Shown here: positions 51,009 to 60,612 of the stretch, piece by piece
Position numbering within the stretch: the stretch's first letter is position 1
Layout: each line of letters starts with the position of its first letter
The notes under the pieces: generated by a model
The model's input: only the letters and a program-made list of their open reading frames with translations
Databases searched by the model: none
What the model was told of the DNA's origin: nothing
Assembly: GCF_900100855.1 (NCBI RefSeq)
Contig: NZ_FNCB01000008.1
Coordinates: 1 to 64,000, forward strand
Source of the DNA: Idiomarina zobellii
GTDB taxonomy: Bacteria > Pseudomonadota > Gammaproteobacteria > Enterobacterales > Alteromonadaceae
Direction of reading: 5' to 3'
Length of the DNA: 64,000 bases
Made by a program: the position numbers and the translations under genes

Positions 51009-52325
51009 ATGACATTGAAAGTAGTTTCTCAAATGCAGCGGATGTTCCTGCAGCTTCCGCATTCTCATAAAATACTAATCAGCGCGATTAGTGTTGCCCT
51101 ACTCATTTTGTTGGTGATTCCTTCAGAACCGGCTACGGCGTCAAAGAACACAGCCTCCGTTGATCAGCTGGTTCCAGGTAAACGTTACCAATTGGAACTG
51201 GCCTTTGAGAACAACGGCAACAGCGAAGACAATTCAGCACAAGAATTGCATTGGCAAACCTATCAAATCAAGTCTGGCGATAACCTGGCTGACATTTTTA
51301 GTAAGTTAGGTTTTAGTGCACAAGAGCTTTACCGCGTCACTGAGTCAGGTGAAGAAGCGAAGCTATTGCGTAAAGTACACCCCGGTGACTTACTGCGCTT
51401 TGCAACGGATTCAAGCGACAAACTGGTTCAGTTAGCGCACGATATTAACGGTACCGACACGCTCATTATCACCCGTCAAAAAGACAGCTTTGTCGCAGAA
51501 GTCGAAACCAAAGACGTTGAGGTGCGTACCGAGTTTGCACACGCCGTTATTGATTCCAGTTTCTGGAACGCGGGTATCGGTGCCGGACTAACCGATAACC
51601 AGATTATGCGAATTGCGAATATTTTTGGTTGGGATATCGACTTTGCCCTCGATTTACGTAAAAACGACGAGTTCAGTGTTTTATTTGAAACCCACTATGT
51701 CGACGGCGAATTTGTCGGTTACGGAAAAATTCTTGCGGCGGAGTTCGTCAACCGAGACGAGCACTTCCAGGCCATATTGCATGACAATGGCCAATATTAC
51801 ACACCAAATGGGCGAGCAATGCGTAAAACATTCTTACGCTCGCCGGTTAACTTTACGTACATAAGCTCAAGCTTTAATCCTCGCCGCTTGCACCCGGTTA
51901 CAGGCCGTGTGCGTCCGCACAACGGCATTGACTACGCCGCATCGACCGGCACGCCTGTTATGTCATCTGGCGACGGTAAAGTTGTTCAAGCCGGTTATAG
52001 CCACTTAAATGGTAATTATATTTTTGTGCAACACGGCGAGCGTTATACCACTAAATATTTACACTTAAGCCGCAAACACGTCAGAACTGGCGACCGAGTC
52101 AAACAGGGCCAGGTTATTGGTCGTGTGGGTGCGACAGGCCGCGTAACCGGTGCGCACTTACATTATGAGTTCTTGGTTGATGGGGTACACAGAAACCCTC
52201 GAACAGTTGAACTGCCACAAGCCAAATCATTGGCTGAGTCGGAGCTGCCATCATTCCGCCAGCAAGCCGACCAAATTATTGCGATATTAAACGACAATAA
52301 ACGTGTTTATCTGGCAATGAGGTAA
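51009..52325 (+). CDS. M23-family murein endopeptidase (MepM-like)
   Basis: This 438-residue envelope protein has an N-terminal signal anchor (about 20-38), an OapA/LysM-like segment (YQIKSGDNLADIFSKLGFSA), and a C-terminal lytic domain. That domain has the zinc motifs HNGIDYAASTGTPV (H, D) and HLHYEFLVDG. It would cut peptide cross-links during cell-wall growth. It overlaps anmK by one base, linking wall cleavage to recycling. Confidence 0.93.
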   Translation: MTLKVVSQMQRMFLQLPHSHKILISAISVALLILLVIPSEPATASKNTASVDQLVPGKRYQLELAFENNGNSEDNSAQELHWQTYQIKSGDNLADIFSKLGFSAQELYRVTESGEEAKLLRKVHPGDLLRFATDSSDKLVQLAHDINGTDTLIITRQKDSFVAEVETKDVEVRTEFAHAVIDSSFWNAGIGAGLTDNQIMRIANIFGWDIDFALDLRKNDEFSVLFETHYVDGEFVGYGKILAAEFVNRDEHFQAILHDNGQYYTPNGRAMRKTFLRSPVNFTYISSSFNPRRLHPVTGRVRPHNGIDYAASTGTPVMSSGDGKVVQAGYSHLNGNYIFVQHGERYTTKYLHLSRKHVRTGDRVKQGQVIGRVGATGRVTGAHLHYEFLVDGVHRNPRTVELPQAKSLAESELPSFRQQADQIIAILNDNKRVYLAMR

Positions 52326-53431
52326 TGTCCGAACGTTATATTGGCTTAATGTCAGGAACCAGCATGGACGCGATTGACGCCGTGCTGGTTGCTATAACGG
52401 CCGATGGAAAACTGAAGCTCGATGCGTCACACAGCTATACACTTCCCTCTGAATTACGCGCCCGGCTATTAACACTCAGCATTAGTGATCACTGGAACGC
52501 GGATGAGCTGGCAGAGCTTGATGTGTTATTCGCTGAGCATTCCGCTGCTGCCGTGAATAAGTTACTGAGTGAAGCCAAAATTCCGGCGAAAAGCGTCACA
52601 GCTATAGCCAGTCATGGCCAAACAGTTCGCCACAAGCCAAGTCATAGCGCTCCGTATACACTGCAATTAGGCGACCCTTCTAGGCTGGCTTTCAAAACTC
52701 AAGTTAATGTCATACACGACTTTCGCCGCAAAGACGTAGCGGCCGGCGGTCAGGGCGCACCATTAGTGCCCGCTTTTCACCAACATGTTTTCGCTCAGCC
52801 GGGGAAAAGCGTTGCCATTGTCAATTTGGGGGGTATTGCAAACATCACCTGGCTAGGGCCAGAGCAGCAACTGCTTGGTTTCGATACCGGCCCGGCAAAC
52901 ACTTTAATGGACCAGTGGATACAACACTGCGATGCGAACAAAAGCTATGATGAGAGCGGTCATTTCGCTCGTCAGGGCAAGGTCATTGACGAACTTTTAG
53001 AGGCTTTACTGAAACACCCTTTTTATTCCCGCACCGCGCCCAAGAGTACTGGCCGTGAAGAGTTTAACCTGTCCTATTTAAAGCCGCTTATTAAAGCAAA
53101 CTACCCGCCTGAAAATGTGCAAAGAACCTTGCTCGTGCTAACCGCGGAAACTCTGAGTAACGAACTTAATAAATTACCGACCAAGCCTGAACAAGTTTAT
53201 TTTTGCGGCGGCGGCACCAAAAATGAATTACTTTTAACAGAAATTACTCAGCGCCTTGAGACAAAGAAGTACGACACGACACTGGCATTAGGGGTTGATC
53301 CTCAATGGGTTGAGGCAATGGCTTTTGCCTGGTTAGGTTGGTGCTATGAGCATAAAAAACCGGGGAACCACCCTGCTGTGACAGGTGCAGCCGCCCCGGT
53401 TGTATTAGGCTCTAAAACTTTATTTTATTGA
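52325..53431 (+). CDS. anmK: Anhydro-N-acetylmuramic acid kinase
   Basis: This 368-residue enzyme opens and phosphorylates 1,6-anhydroMurNAc from wall turnover. Motifs: GLMSGTSMDAIDAVLV, IASHGQTVRHKP, NLGGIANITWLG, LGFDTGPANTLMDQWI and VYFCGGGTKNELLL. Length is normal. It is coupled to the M23 peptidase; with AmgK/MurU in the same window the cell has two MurNAc recycling branches. Confidence 0.97.
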   Translation: MSERYIGLMSGTSMDAIDAVLVAITADGKLKLDASHSYTLPSELRARLLTLSISDHWNADELAELDVLFAEHSAAAVNKLLSEAKIPAKSVTAIASHGQTVRHKPSHSAPYTLQLGDPSRLAFKTQVNVIHDFRRKDVAAGGQGAPLVPAFHQHVFAQPGKSVAIVNLGGIANITWLGPEQQLLGFDTGPANTLMDQWIQHCDANKSYDESGHFARQGKVIDELLEALLKHPFYSRTAPKSTGREEFNLSYLKPLIKANYPPENVQRTLLVLTAETLSNELNKLPTKPEQVYFCGGGTKNELLLTEITQRLETKKYDTTLALGVDPQWVEAMAFAWLGWCYEHKKPGNHPAVTGAAAPVVLGSKTLFY

Positions 53432-53446
53432 GCCGACGAGTGAGCC

Positions 53447-54766
53447 TTACTCTGCACCAAGCGCTTTAAAAGCATCACGAGTCAGGTTTTCATTGTTACC
53501 GTCTTTACCAACCACGATGCTGTCTTCAATACGAACGCCACCATACGGTCTTAGCTCGTCCACTTTGTCCCAGTTGATATCATCACTGTCTTTGTGCTCT
53601 TCAAGCAGCTGGTCAACGACATAAAGCCCCGGTTCAATTGTAAAGACCTGACCTTCTTCAATGTCACGCAATAAACGCAAGAATGGGTGACGCTCACTAC
53701 GCTCATAGCTGCTGCCGTCGTCAGACTTCAGGAAGCCACCAACGTCATGAACCTGTAAGCCAATAAAGTGGCCAAGACCGTGCGGCATAAAGGCACTGGT
53801 ATAACCCTTGTCGTAAATACTTTGTGCATCGCCATTGATAAAGCCAAAGTCACTCAGGATTTTAGCTACTTTCAGGTGCATAGACACATGTAAGTCGTAG
53901 TAATTAACGCCCGGCTTAATTTCGCTGAGTAACTCTTTCTGAGCATTATCCATTGCTTCTACTAAGTCAGCGTAAAAACCTTCTTCGTATGCGTATGAAC
54001 GCGTGATATCGGCACAGTAGCCTCGGTAACGTGCCCCCGCATCAATTAAGAACGAACGAAATTGCTTCGGCGGCTCTGTGTCATAGACATCGTAATGTAA
54101 AATCGCAGAGTGACTGTTTAAAGCGACAATGCTGTTATAGGGCACCTGTGACTCACGAAAGTTAATGGCGGCCAAATACGCGTGATGAATTTCCAGCTCA
54201 CTTTTTTCAGCGTAGAAAGCTTCTTTTGCGGCGACATGCGCTTTTGCTGCCAGCTTATTGGCTTCACGCAAGTTCTCAAGTTCCCACTCGGTTTTAATGG
54301 CTCGGTGGAAGTGCAGATGATCAATCAGGTTTTGTGGGTTACGCGCTTTTACGTTCCAGCTATGAACCGGCTCTGCAAAATCCTCACCGATAAATGCAGT
54401 ATTCGCCAGCTCACTGCCGATATCATCAGTCATAATACTGAGGTCATCGATAATTTTTAGGTCGACATACTGCTGCCATTCTTCTTCGGGCACATCAACC
54501 GGAGCGTGCCAGAAGTCTCTGGCCTGGAATAGATAAACGGTAGGACGCTGACTGCCTTTGCGATAAAAAATCGCACTTTTGGGGCTTTCAGTAACAGGTA
54601 CCCAGTATTTAAACAGCGGGTTGACGCGATAAGGCGGCGCGTTGTCGTCAAGAAAATCGACTCGTGGCTGACCTGAGTAAACCAGGGTCGATTCAAAACC
54701 GGTATCTGCCAGTGCTTTGTCGAAGCGCTCACAAACCGTTTTGATATGTTCAGCGTATGCACTCAT
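53447..54766 (-). CDS. pepQ: Xaa-Pro dipeptidase
   Basis: This 439-residue M24 metallopeptidase cleaves X-Pro dipeptides. The metal-binding residues lie in FLIDAGARYRGYCADITRSY (two Asp), MPHGLGHFIGLQVHD (His), FTIEPGLYVVD (Glu) and GGVRIEDSIVV (Glu). The N-terminal 165 residues form the creatinase-like domain. Related proteins hydrolyse organophosphates as a side activity, which cannot be judged here. The ribosome binding site GAGG is inside a hairpin described separately. Confidence 0.95.
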   Translation of the reverse strand: MSAYAEHIKTVCERFDKALADTGFESTLVYSGQPRVDFLDDNAPPYRVNPLFKYWVPVTESPKSAIFYRKGSQRPTVYLFQARDFWHAPVDVPEEEWQQYVDLKIIDDLSIMTDDIGSELANTAFIGEDFAEPVHSWNVKARNPQNLIDHLHFHRAIKTEWELENLREANKLAAKAHVAAKEAFYAEKSELEIHHAYLAAINFRESQVPYNSIVALNSHSAILHYDVYDTEPPKQFRSFLIDAGARYRGYCADITRSYAYEEGFYADLVEAMDNAQKELLSEIKPGVNYYDLHVSMHLKVAKILSDFGFINGDAQSIYDKGYTSAFMPHGLGHFIGLQVHDVGGFLKSDDGSSYERSERHPFLRLLRDIEEGQVFTIEPGLYVVDQLLEEHKDSDDINWDKVDELRPYGGVRIEDSIVVGKDGNNENLTRDAFKALGAE

Positions 54767-54794
54767 AAAAAAACCTCACAACAAATGGTGAGGT
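54767..54794 (-). promoter_or_regulatory. Terminator-like hairpin overlapping the pepQ ribosome binding site
   Basis: On the transcript strand ACCTCAC and GTGAGGT form a seven-base-pair stem around an eight-base loop, followed by a T tract that runs directly into the pepQ ATG. The GAGG in the 3' arm is the only ribosome binding site visible. The structure looks like the terminator of erpA, which ends 54 bp upstream, yet it would also hide the pepQ start. Confidence 0.6.
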
Positions 54795-54847
54795 CATTTT
54801 AGCGCAAATAAGCCCAGTTTTCAGCTGAAGCGGACGTCCTGTAAAGA

Positions 54848-55198
54848 CTAGATAGAAAAGCTTGAACCGCAACCACAGGTTGTAGTGGCATTAGGGTTGT
54901 CGACGAAGAAGCGCGAACCCTGCAAGCCCTCTTCATAGCTGACAATACCGCCCATTAAATACTGGAGACTCATGGGATCCACTAACAACGTGACTCCTTC
55001 TTTTTCCACCTGCATGTCACCCGGGTTAGGGGTTTCGTCAAAGGTGAAGCCATACTGAAAGCCCGAGCACCCGCCGCCCGTTACATAAACGCGCAACTTA
55101 AGGTTCGGATTTTCTTCTTCCGCAATGAGTTGGCTCACTTTTTTTGCGGCTTGTTCGGTAAACTCAATAGGTACCGCTGTTTCCGCAGAACTGCTCAT
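54848..55198 (-). CDS. erpA: Iron-sulfur cluster insertion protein ErpA
   Basis: This 116-residue A-type carrier has the three conserved cysteines: C44 in [12 protein letters not shown], and C108 and C110 in [11 protein letters not shown]. It delivers [4Fe-4S] clusters to target enzymes. Length is standard. It follows the coiled-coil membrane protein by 55 bp. Confidence 0.96.
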   Translation of the reverse strand: MSSSAETAVPIEFTEQAAKKVSQLIAEEENPNLKLRVYVTGGGCSGFQYGFTFDETPNPGDMQVEKEGVTLLVDPMSLQYLMGGIVSYEEGLQGSRFFVDNPNATTTCGCGSSFSI

Positions 55199-55253
55199 AG
55201 TGTTTCACCTTTGTTGAACTCTATCGGCATTTTCTCTTACCTGACTATTTTGG

Positions 55254-56000
55254 TCAAGTATCGCCGTCGGTTCTGACGTTCGGCGCCGGTTTACCTTTGC
55301 GAATGTCCTTCCAAAAAAACGAACGGTTCAACGTGCCGCGACCACCATCGGTTAATGTCACCGATACGTCAATACGCTCAGGCACGAAGCCCTCGGGCAT
55401 GAAGAAATCACCTTCGTAAATCGAAAAATAACGCATGGTAAAGGTACGGTCGTCGCCGCTAATGTTGGCAAGCTTCATTAAATCAAAGCGCTTTTTCTGA
55501 CCGTCTATGCGACCAACCAGGTCGATGGCGACACGCCCTTCAACAAAGCGCCTGCGTTGCTCAATTTGCAGAACCGCCAAGGAGAAGTGGAAATGCTTAT
55601 CTGCCTGGTTTGGTGTCACTGTTATGGAGTCGATAGTCACGCCACTTTCCTGCAACTCAGGCGCCATTATCTTTTGGTAAAAAGCGAGGTCTCGACGTAA
55701 TGCGTAGTTGTCGTTTTGTAGCGCAGTTAACTCGTCTTGCAGGCTTTGGTTCGATGAACGCTCAATATCCAACTCTACTTGCATAACATGACGTTGGTAT
55801 TCCATCTGTTCCAGGCGCTCATACATATCATCAAGTTGTGCGGACTGTTCGCTGACCGTTTCTTTTAACGACTTTGCATGCCAAACGCCGGCAAGATATG
55901 CCAGATAAGCAAACAGAATCAGTAGACCTGCCACCGCGAAGAAAACAGGCAGCCTTCCGAACCTTTTTTGCCAATATTTGAGATTAAAGTACTGCTTCAT
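55254..56000 (-). CDS. Membrane-anchored coiled-coil protein (DUF6776-like)
   Basis: This 248-residue protein has one TM helix at about 18-38, a coiled coil at about 45-105 (LDDMYERLEQMEYQRHVMQV), and a strand-rich C-terminal domain (HFHFSLAVLQIEQRRRFVEG). A homologue lies next to erpA and anmK in pseudomonads, which is why I relate it to that uncharacterised family; the DUF number is from memory. Function unknown. The topology suggests most of it is periplasmic. Confidence 0.75.
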   Translation of the reverse strand: MKQYFNLKYWQKRFGRLPVFFAVAGLLILFAYLAYLAGVWHAKSLKETVSEQSAQLDDMYERLEQMEYQRHVMQVELDIERSSNQSLQDELTALQNDNYALRRDLAFYQKIMAPELQESGVTIDSITVTPNQADKHFHFSLAVLQIEQRRRFVEGRVAIDLVGRIDGQKKRFDLMKLANISGDDRTFTMRYFSIYEGDFFMPEGFVPERIDVSVTLTDGGRGTLNRSFFWKDIRKGKPAPNVRTDGDT

Positions 56001-56094
56001 AATGCTCGCTCATTTCCATTAGCCGCTTATGCTGATATGTTATTGATAAATATGCAAGCCTCGAGCCCGGGTTTCGTTTAAGGAACAACACTAA

Positions 56095-57783
56095 ATGGCG
56101 CCTTTATTACGACAGCAGTTACGCAAACAATTGGCCATGCCAACGACAACAATTGCTATCTGTCTATTAGGGCTTGCCGGTGGCGTACTTGCTGCTTTAA
56201 TGATTGCCGGTTTCCGTTTTGCCATTGAGTACGGCGCTCATCTCATTGGTAACGACACTTACTGGCAAGAACCCTTGCCGACAACGCTTCGTTTTACCAT
56301 ACCCATTGCGGCGGCGTTATTAATTTACGGTATTTTTCGTTTGTCAGGCTCGCGCTACGTTCGTATGGGCATTCCTTATGTTATTCATCGCATGAAACAA
56401 CATTACGGCATGCTTCCTTGGCGCAGCACCGTTAACCAGTTTTTTGGTGGAATTATTGCCCTGATTGCCGGGTACAGTGTCGGCCGCGAAGGTCCCGCAG
56501 TTCATTTAGGAGCCGCCGCATCGACTTGGCTCGGCTTCCATGTCGATGCCCCTAAAAACGCCTTACGCACGCTTGCCGCCTGCGGTATTGCAGCGGCTAT
56601 TGCGGCTTCTTTTAATACCCCACTTGCCGCTATGGTATTGGTTATGGAAGTGGTACTGCGGGAATACAAAGTCCACGTCTTTATTCCAGTCATGCTGTCA
56701 GCCGTCGCCGGGTCATTAATCACCGAAGAAATTTTCGGCGTTGCGTCAGAGTTGGCCATGTTATCGGCACAAGACATTCCAACCACTCAGTTGCCTTGGG
56801 TGGTTATTCTTGGTGTCGTGTTAGGCGTCGTCGGCGTTATCTTCAAAAAACTCATGCTGGATGTAATGGATACAGTCAAAGACATGTCCTTACTGACCCG
56901 GCTACTGTTCGCAGGCATTATCACCGCTTCTCTGGCAGTTATTATTCCAACCAGTTTAGGTCCCGGGCTAACCGCTATTGAGCAGGTGATTAATCACCAG
57001 GGCGAAATGTCACTATTAACAACCTTATTGCTTGCTAAGCTATTTGCCGCTGCCATTGCTCTTGGCATGGGTATCCCCGGCGGGTTAATTGGTGCGGTGT
57101 TCGGTATTGGTGCCATTATCGCCGCGGTCTTTGTCGGTGCTGTTGACGTGCTGGGTATTCAGCAAGCTCTGTCTTTTGACAGCTTTATTCTATTGGGTAT
57201 GGCCGGTATTCTGGCGGCCTGTATCCACGCACCTATGGCAGCATTACTGGCTATCGTTGAGTTGTCACGCAGTGTGGAAATTATTATTCCGGCAATGCTG
57301 GTTATTGTTCCCGCCTACCTGATATCCAGCCAGCTGTTTAAGTCGAAATCGATTTTTATCGCTCAGTTAGAGTTACAAGATCTTCCCTACCAATTGGCAC
57401 CTGTGCATGTGGCGCTGCAAAAAACCGGCGTTGAAAATGTTATGGAAACCGACTTTAAACTTTTGCTTGAGCCGACTCAGAATGAGCTGGTCGACTCGCT
57501 CGAGTCCGCGCAGGCTAAAACCGTTATCGTCATGTCAGTGGATGAAGACAACCAACCTTTGTACCGCCTTGTCTCCTATGACATTACTGCCGGTGACAGT
57601 CCAAGTTTGAGCTATACACCCATTAAGGGTTTGCGTATTACGTCAACACTAGCTGAAGTGTACGATGAAATTGGACAACAACGCCGCGGTGCGGTGTATA
57701 TTTATGAATCAAACGGTGAACACCCATGTGGCATAGTCACCTGGGAAACTGTCCGAAAAGCATTACAAAGAGAGTTAGCATGA
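56095..57783 (+). CDS. clcA: ClC-type chloride channel/antiporter with C-terminal CBS-like region
   Basis: This 562-residue membrane protein has about ten or more helices. The selectivity motifs are GYSVGREGPAVHLGAA, with the gating Glu retained, and MGIPGGLIGAVFGIG. A cytoplasmic region from about 440 looks like a degraded CBS pair (ENVMETDFKLLLEPTQNELV, RGAVYIYESNGEHPCGIVTW). The retained gating Glu fits either a channel or a proton-coupled antiporter. The stop overlaps the next ATG. Confidence 0.92.
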   Translation: MAPLLRQQLRKQLAMPTTTIAICLLGLAGGVLAALMIAGFRFAIEYGAHLIGNDTYWQEPLPTTLRFTIPIAAALLIYGIFRLSGSRYVRMGIPYVIHRMKQHYGMLPWRSTVNQFFGGIIALIAGYSVGREGPAVHLGAAASTWLGFHVDAPKNALRTLAACGIAAAIAASFNTPLAAMVLVMEVVLREYKVHVFIPVMLSAVAGSLITEEIFGVASELAMLSAQDIPTTQLPWVVILGVVLGVVGVIFKKLMLDVMDTVKDMSLLTRLLFAGIITASLAVIIPTSLGPGLTAIEQVINHQGEMSLLTTLLLAKLFAAAIALGMGIPGGLIGAVFGIGAIIAAVFVGAVDVLGIQQALSFDSFILLGMAGILAACIHAPMAALLAIVELSRSVEIIIPAMLVIVPAYLISSQLFKSKSIFIAQLELQDLPYQLAPVHVALQKTGVENVMETDFKLLLEPTQNELVDSLESAQAKTVIVMSVDEDNQPLYRLVSYDITAGDSPSLSYTPIKGLRITSTLAEVYDEIGQQRRGAVYIYESNGEHPCGIVTWETVRKALQRELA

Positions 57784-58211
57784 CGTGGATTTTATGGGTT
57801 AAAGCACTTCATATTGCCTTTATGGTCGCCTGGTTCGCAGGTATTTTTTACTTACCCCGGCTGTTTGTGTATCACGCCATGAACGCCAAACCAGCCGTGC
57901 ATGACCAGTTCTGTGTCATGGAAAGGCGCTTACTTTTTTTTGTAACTCCTTTTGCCATTCTGACCTTAGTTTTTGGCCTGGTACTTATTTTTGCCTACGG
58001 TTCAGCTTGGTTTGCCGCCAGTGGCTGGCTACACGCCAAGCTAGTTTTGGTGACGCTCTTATACGCTTATCACGGCTACTGCTTCAAACTTCTGAAAGAC
58101 TTCAAAAACGGTAAAAACACGAAAAGTCACCGTTTCTATCGAGTCTTTAACGAGCTACCGGTTCTGGCGCTTTTTGCGATTATTATTTTAGCCGTAGTGA
58201 AGCCGTATTAG
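57780..58211 (+). CDS. hemJ: HemJ/CopD-like membrane protein, probable protoporphyrinogen oxidase
   Basis: This 143-residue protein starts at the ATG overlapping the ClC stop. It has four TM helices, with MTWILWVKALHIAFMVAWFA containing the conserved His11, and YLPRLFVYHAMN. This matches the HemJ (UPF0093) family that oxidises protoporphyrinogen IX. The hemL gene lies 1.1 kb downstream with pyrB between, so two heme genes are close but not adjacent. CopD-like copper resistance is a less likely reading. Confidence 0.8.
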   Translation: MTWILWVKALHIAFMVAWFAGIFYLPRLFVYHAMNAKPAVHDQFCVMERRLLFFVTPFAILTLVFGLVLIFAYGSAWFAASGWLHAKLVLVTLLYAYHGYCFKLLKDFKNGKNTKSHRFYRVFNELPVLALFAIIILAVVKPY

Positions 58212-58281
58212 ATTCTAAAACTGGGCTGACTTTGCTATAGTGTGCGTCCAGTGACATTCTGCGGCAGAGGCGCACCTATTG

Positions 58282-59295
58282 ATGAATTTCACCGGTTCCA
58301 ACATTCTCTCAGTCAACCAATTCGACCGAGACAGTATCGACTATATCTTTTCCGTTGCTGATAAAATGCAGCCCTACGCCCGTCGTAAAAAACGCACCCG
58401 GGTATTAGATGGCGCCATTCTCGGCAACCTGTTTTTCGAACCTTCGACTCGTACCCGAGTCAGTTTCGGCACTGCGTTTAACCTGCTAGGTGGCGAAGTT
58501 CGCGAAACCACAGGCATGGAAAGCTCAGCTATTGCCAAAGGCGAGTCTCTCTACGACACCGCCCGCGTACTTAGCAGCTACAGCGATGTTATCGCTATGC
58601 GCCACCCTAAGTCCGGCTCGGTGAAAGAGTTTGCCAGTGGCAGCCGGGTACCGGTGATTAATGGTGGTGATGGTGCCAACGAGCACCCGACTCAGGCACT
58701 TCTCGACCTGTATACCATTGAGAAAGAGCTGGCTTACCATCAGCAGAGCATCGATAACATGCACATCTGCATGATTGGTGACTTAAAGTACGGGCGTACG
58801 GTGCACTCGCTGTCGACACTATTGTCCATGTATAAAAACATTAAGTTTACGCTGATTTCTCCGCGTGAATTGTCGATGCCAGAGTCCGTCTTAGCCACTC
58901 TGGAGAACGCGGGTCATCAGGTCACTGTCACAGAAAAGGTCGACGGCATTGTCGATGCCGACATTGTGTATCAAACCCGTATCCAGCAAGAGCGCTTCGC
59001 AAGTCCCGAAGACGCTGATCAATATCGCGGTAAATTTCGTTTAAATCAGGAAATTTATACCAAGCACTACAAACCCAATACCGTCATTATGCATCCGTTA
59101 CCGAGGGATTCCCGAGCAGAAGCGAATGAGCTCGATAATGACCTCAACCAGAACCCAAACCTGGCAATTTTCAGGCAGGCTGATAACGGAGTGCTCATTC
59201 GGATGGCACTATTTGCACTGACACTCGGCGTCGTTGATCAAGTCGACAAGCATGAATGTGACGTCATTTGGTACAGCGAAAAAAGCCAATTATAA
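58282..59295 (+). CDS. pyrB: Aspartate carbamoyltransferase catalytic chain
   Basis: This 337-residue enzyme commits carbamoyl phosphate to pyrimidines. Motifs: FFEPSTRTRVSFGTAF for carbamoyl phosphate, AIAKGESLYDTARVLSSY, DGANEHPTQALLDLYT and HPLPRDSRAE. It is longer than E. coli PyrB by about 26 residues, at the ends and in loops. No pyrI regulatory gene is adjacent, so allosteric control of the E. coli kind is not evident. The start may be ATG 58282 or the preceding TTG. Confidence 0.95.
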   Translation: MNFTGSNILSVNQFDRDSIDYIFSVADKMQPYARRKKRTRVLDGAILGNLFFEPSTRTRVSFGTAFNLLGGEVRETTGMESSAIAKGESLYDTARVLSSYSDVIAMRHPKSGSVKEFASGSRVPVINGGDGANEHPTQALLDLYTIEKELAYHQQSIDNMHICMIGDLKYGRTVHSLSTLLSMYKNIKFTLISPRELSMPESVLATLENAGHQVTVTEKVDGIVDADIVYQTRIQQERFASPEDADQYRGKFRLNQEIYTKHYKPNTVIMHPLPRDSRAEANELDNDLNQNPNLAIFRQADNGVLIRMALFALTLGVVDQVDKHECDVIWYSEKSQL

Positions 59296-59310
59296 AGAGG
59301 TAACTGCGGC

Positions 59311-60594
59311 ATGAGTCGTTCAGAAGATTTATTCAAACAAGCACAAATTAGTATTCCCGGCGGCGTTAACTCGCCTGTTCGCGCCTTTAGTGGCGTAGGT
59401 GGCACCCCCATATTTTTTGAAAGCGCAGAAGGCGCTTATATGTTTGATGCCGACGGTAAACGTTACATTGACTACGTTGGCTCATGGGGGCCAATGATTC
59501 TCGGGCACAACCACCCTGCCGTTTTAGAAGCAACCTTAGCGGCTGCAAAACGTGGTTTAAGCTTTGGTACGCCAACGGAAATTGAAATCACTATGGCGGA
59601 AACCATTCGCAAAATCGTACCGTCGATTGAAAAGGTTCGTATGGTGAACTCCGGCACCGAAGCCACCATGACGGCTATCCGCCTAGCGCGTGGCTACACC
59701 GGCCGTGACAAAATTCTGAAGTTTGAAGGCAACTATCATGGTCATGCTGACTCGTTGTTGGTGAAAGCAGGCTCTGGCGCGCTGACTTTGGGTGTTCCAA
59801 ATTCTCCGGGCATTCCGGAAGACTTAGCCAAGCACACGCTAACTGTTAACTACAACGACATCGATTCAGTTAAAGAGGCATTTAAAGAGTTCGGCGACGA
59901 TATTGCTTGTATTATCGTTGAGCCGGTTGCCGGCAATATGAACTGTATCCCGCCTGTTCCCGGCTTTTTAGAAGGCCTGCGTGACGTTTGTGACGAGTAC
60001 GGTTCAGTACTTATTTTTGACGAAGTCATGACCGGCTTCCGCGTTGCGCCCGGCGGTGCTCAAGAACGCTACGGCATTACTCCCGACTTAACCACCTTAG
60101 GAAAAGTAATTGGTGGCGGTATGCCGGTTGGTGCATTTGGCGGTAAGAAAGAAGTCATGGACTACATTGCGCCAGTTGGTCCAGTGTATCAGGCCGGTAC
60201 CTTGTCAGGTAACCCAGTCGCCATGTCAGCGGGCTTAGCTGCGTTGCAGCAGTTATCAACGCCTGGGCTTTACGACCAACTCTACCAACGCGTCGATGCG
60301 TTAGTGGATGGTCTACAAGAACGCGCCAATAGAGCGGGCGTGCCAATGACAACGAATCGTGCCGGCTCTATGTTTGGTTTCTTCTTTACTGAAGAGCCGG
60401 AAGTGAAGTCGTATGCGCAGGCAACTCAGTGCAATATGGAGCATTTCAAAGCGTTCTACCACGCTATGCTGAATGAAGGGGTATACCTTGCGCCTTCTGC
60501 GTTTGAAGGCGGTTTCATGTCAGCGGCACACACTGAAGATGACATTGAGAAGACCTTACAAGCGGCGGAAAAAGCCTTTACTCAACTGAAGTAA
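59311..60594 (+). CDS. hemL: Glutamate-1-semialdehyde 2,1-aminomutase
   Basis: This 427-residue PLP enzyme makes 5-aminolevulinate from glutamate-1-semialdehyde. Motifs: [68 protein letters not shown] and [18 protein letters not shown] with the PLP lysine. Length is normal. It starts 15 bp after pyrB. Confidence 0.98.
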   Translation: MSRSEDLFKQAQISIPGGVNSPVRAFSGVGGTPIFFESAEGAYMFDADGKRYIDYVGSWGPMILGHNHPAVLEATLAAAKRGLSFGTPTEIEITMAETIRKIVPSIEKVRMVNSGTEATMTAIRLARGYTGRDKILKFEGNYHGHADSLLVKAGSGALTLGVPNSPGIPEDLAKHTLTVNYNDIDSVKEAFKEFGDDIACIIVEPVAGNMNCIPPVPGFLEGLRDVCDEYGSVLIFDEVMTGFRVAPGGAQERYGITPDLTTLGKVIGGGMPVGAFGGKKEVMDYIAPVGPVYQAGTLSGNPVAMSAGLAALQQLSTPGLYDQLYQRVDALVDGLQERANRAGVPMTTNRAGSMFGFFFTEEPEVKSYAQATQCNMEHFKAFYHAMLNEGVYLAPSAFEGGFMSAAHTEDDIEKTLQAAEKAFTQLK

Positions 60595-60612
60595 ATCAAC
60601 AGCCCGGTGGGG

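Noticed and set aside
60597-60612. Small hairpin AGCCC-GGGCT between hemL and mrcB as a terminator
   Set aside because: The stem is only five base pairs with no T tract on either side, too weak to call.
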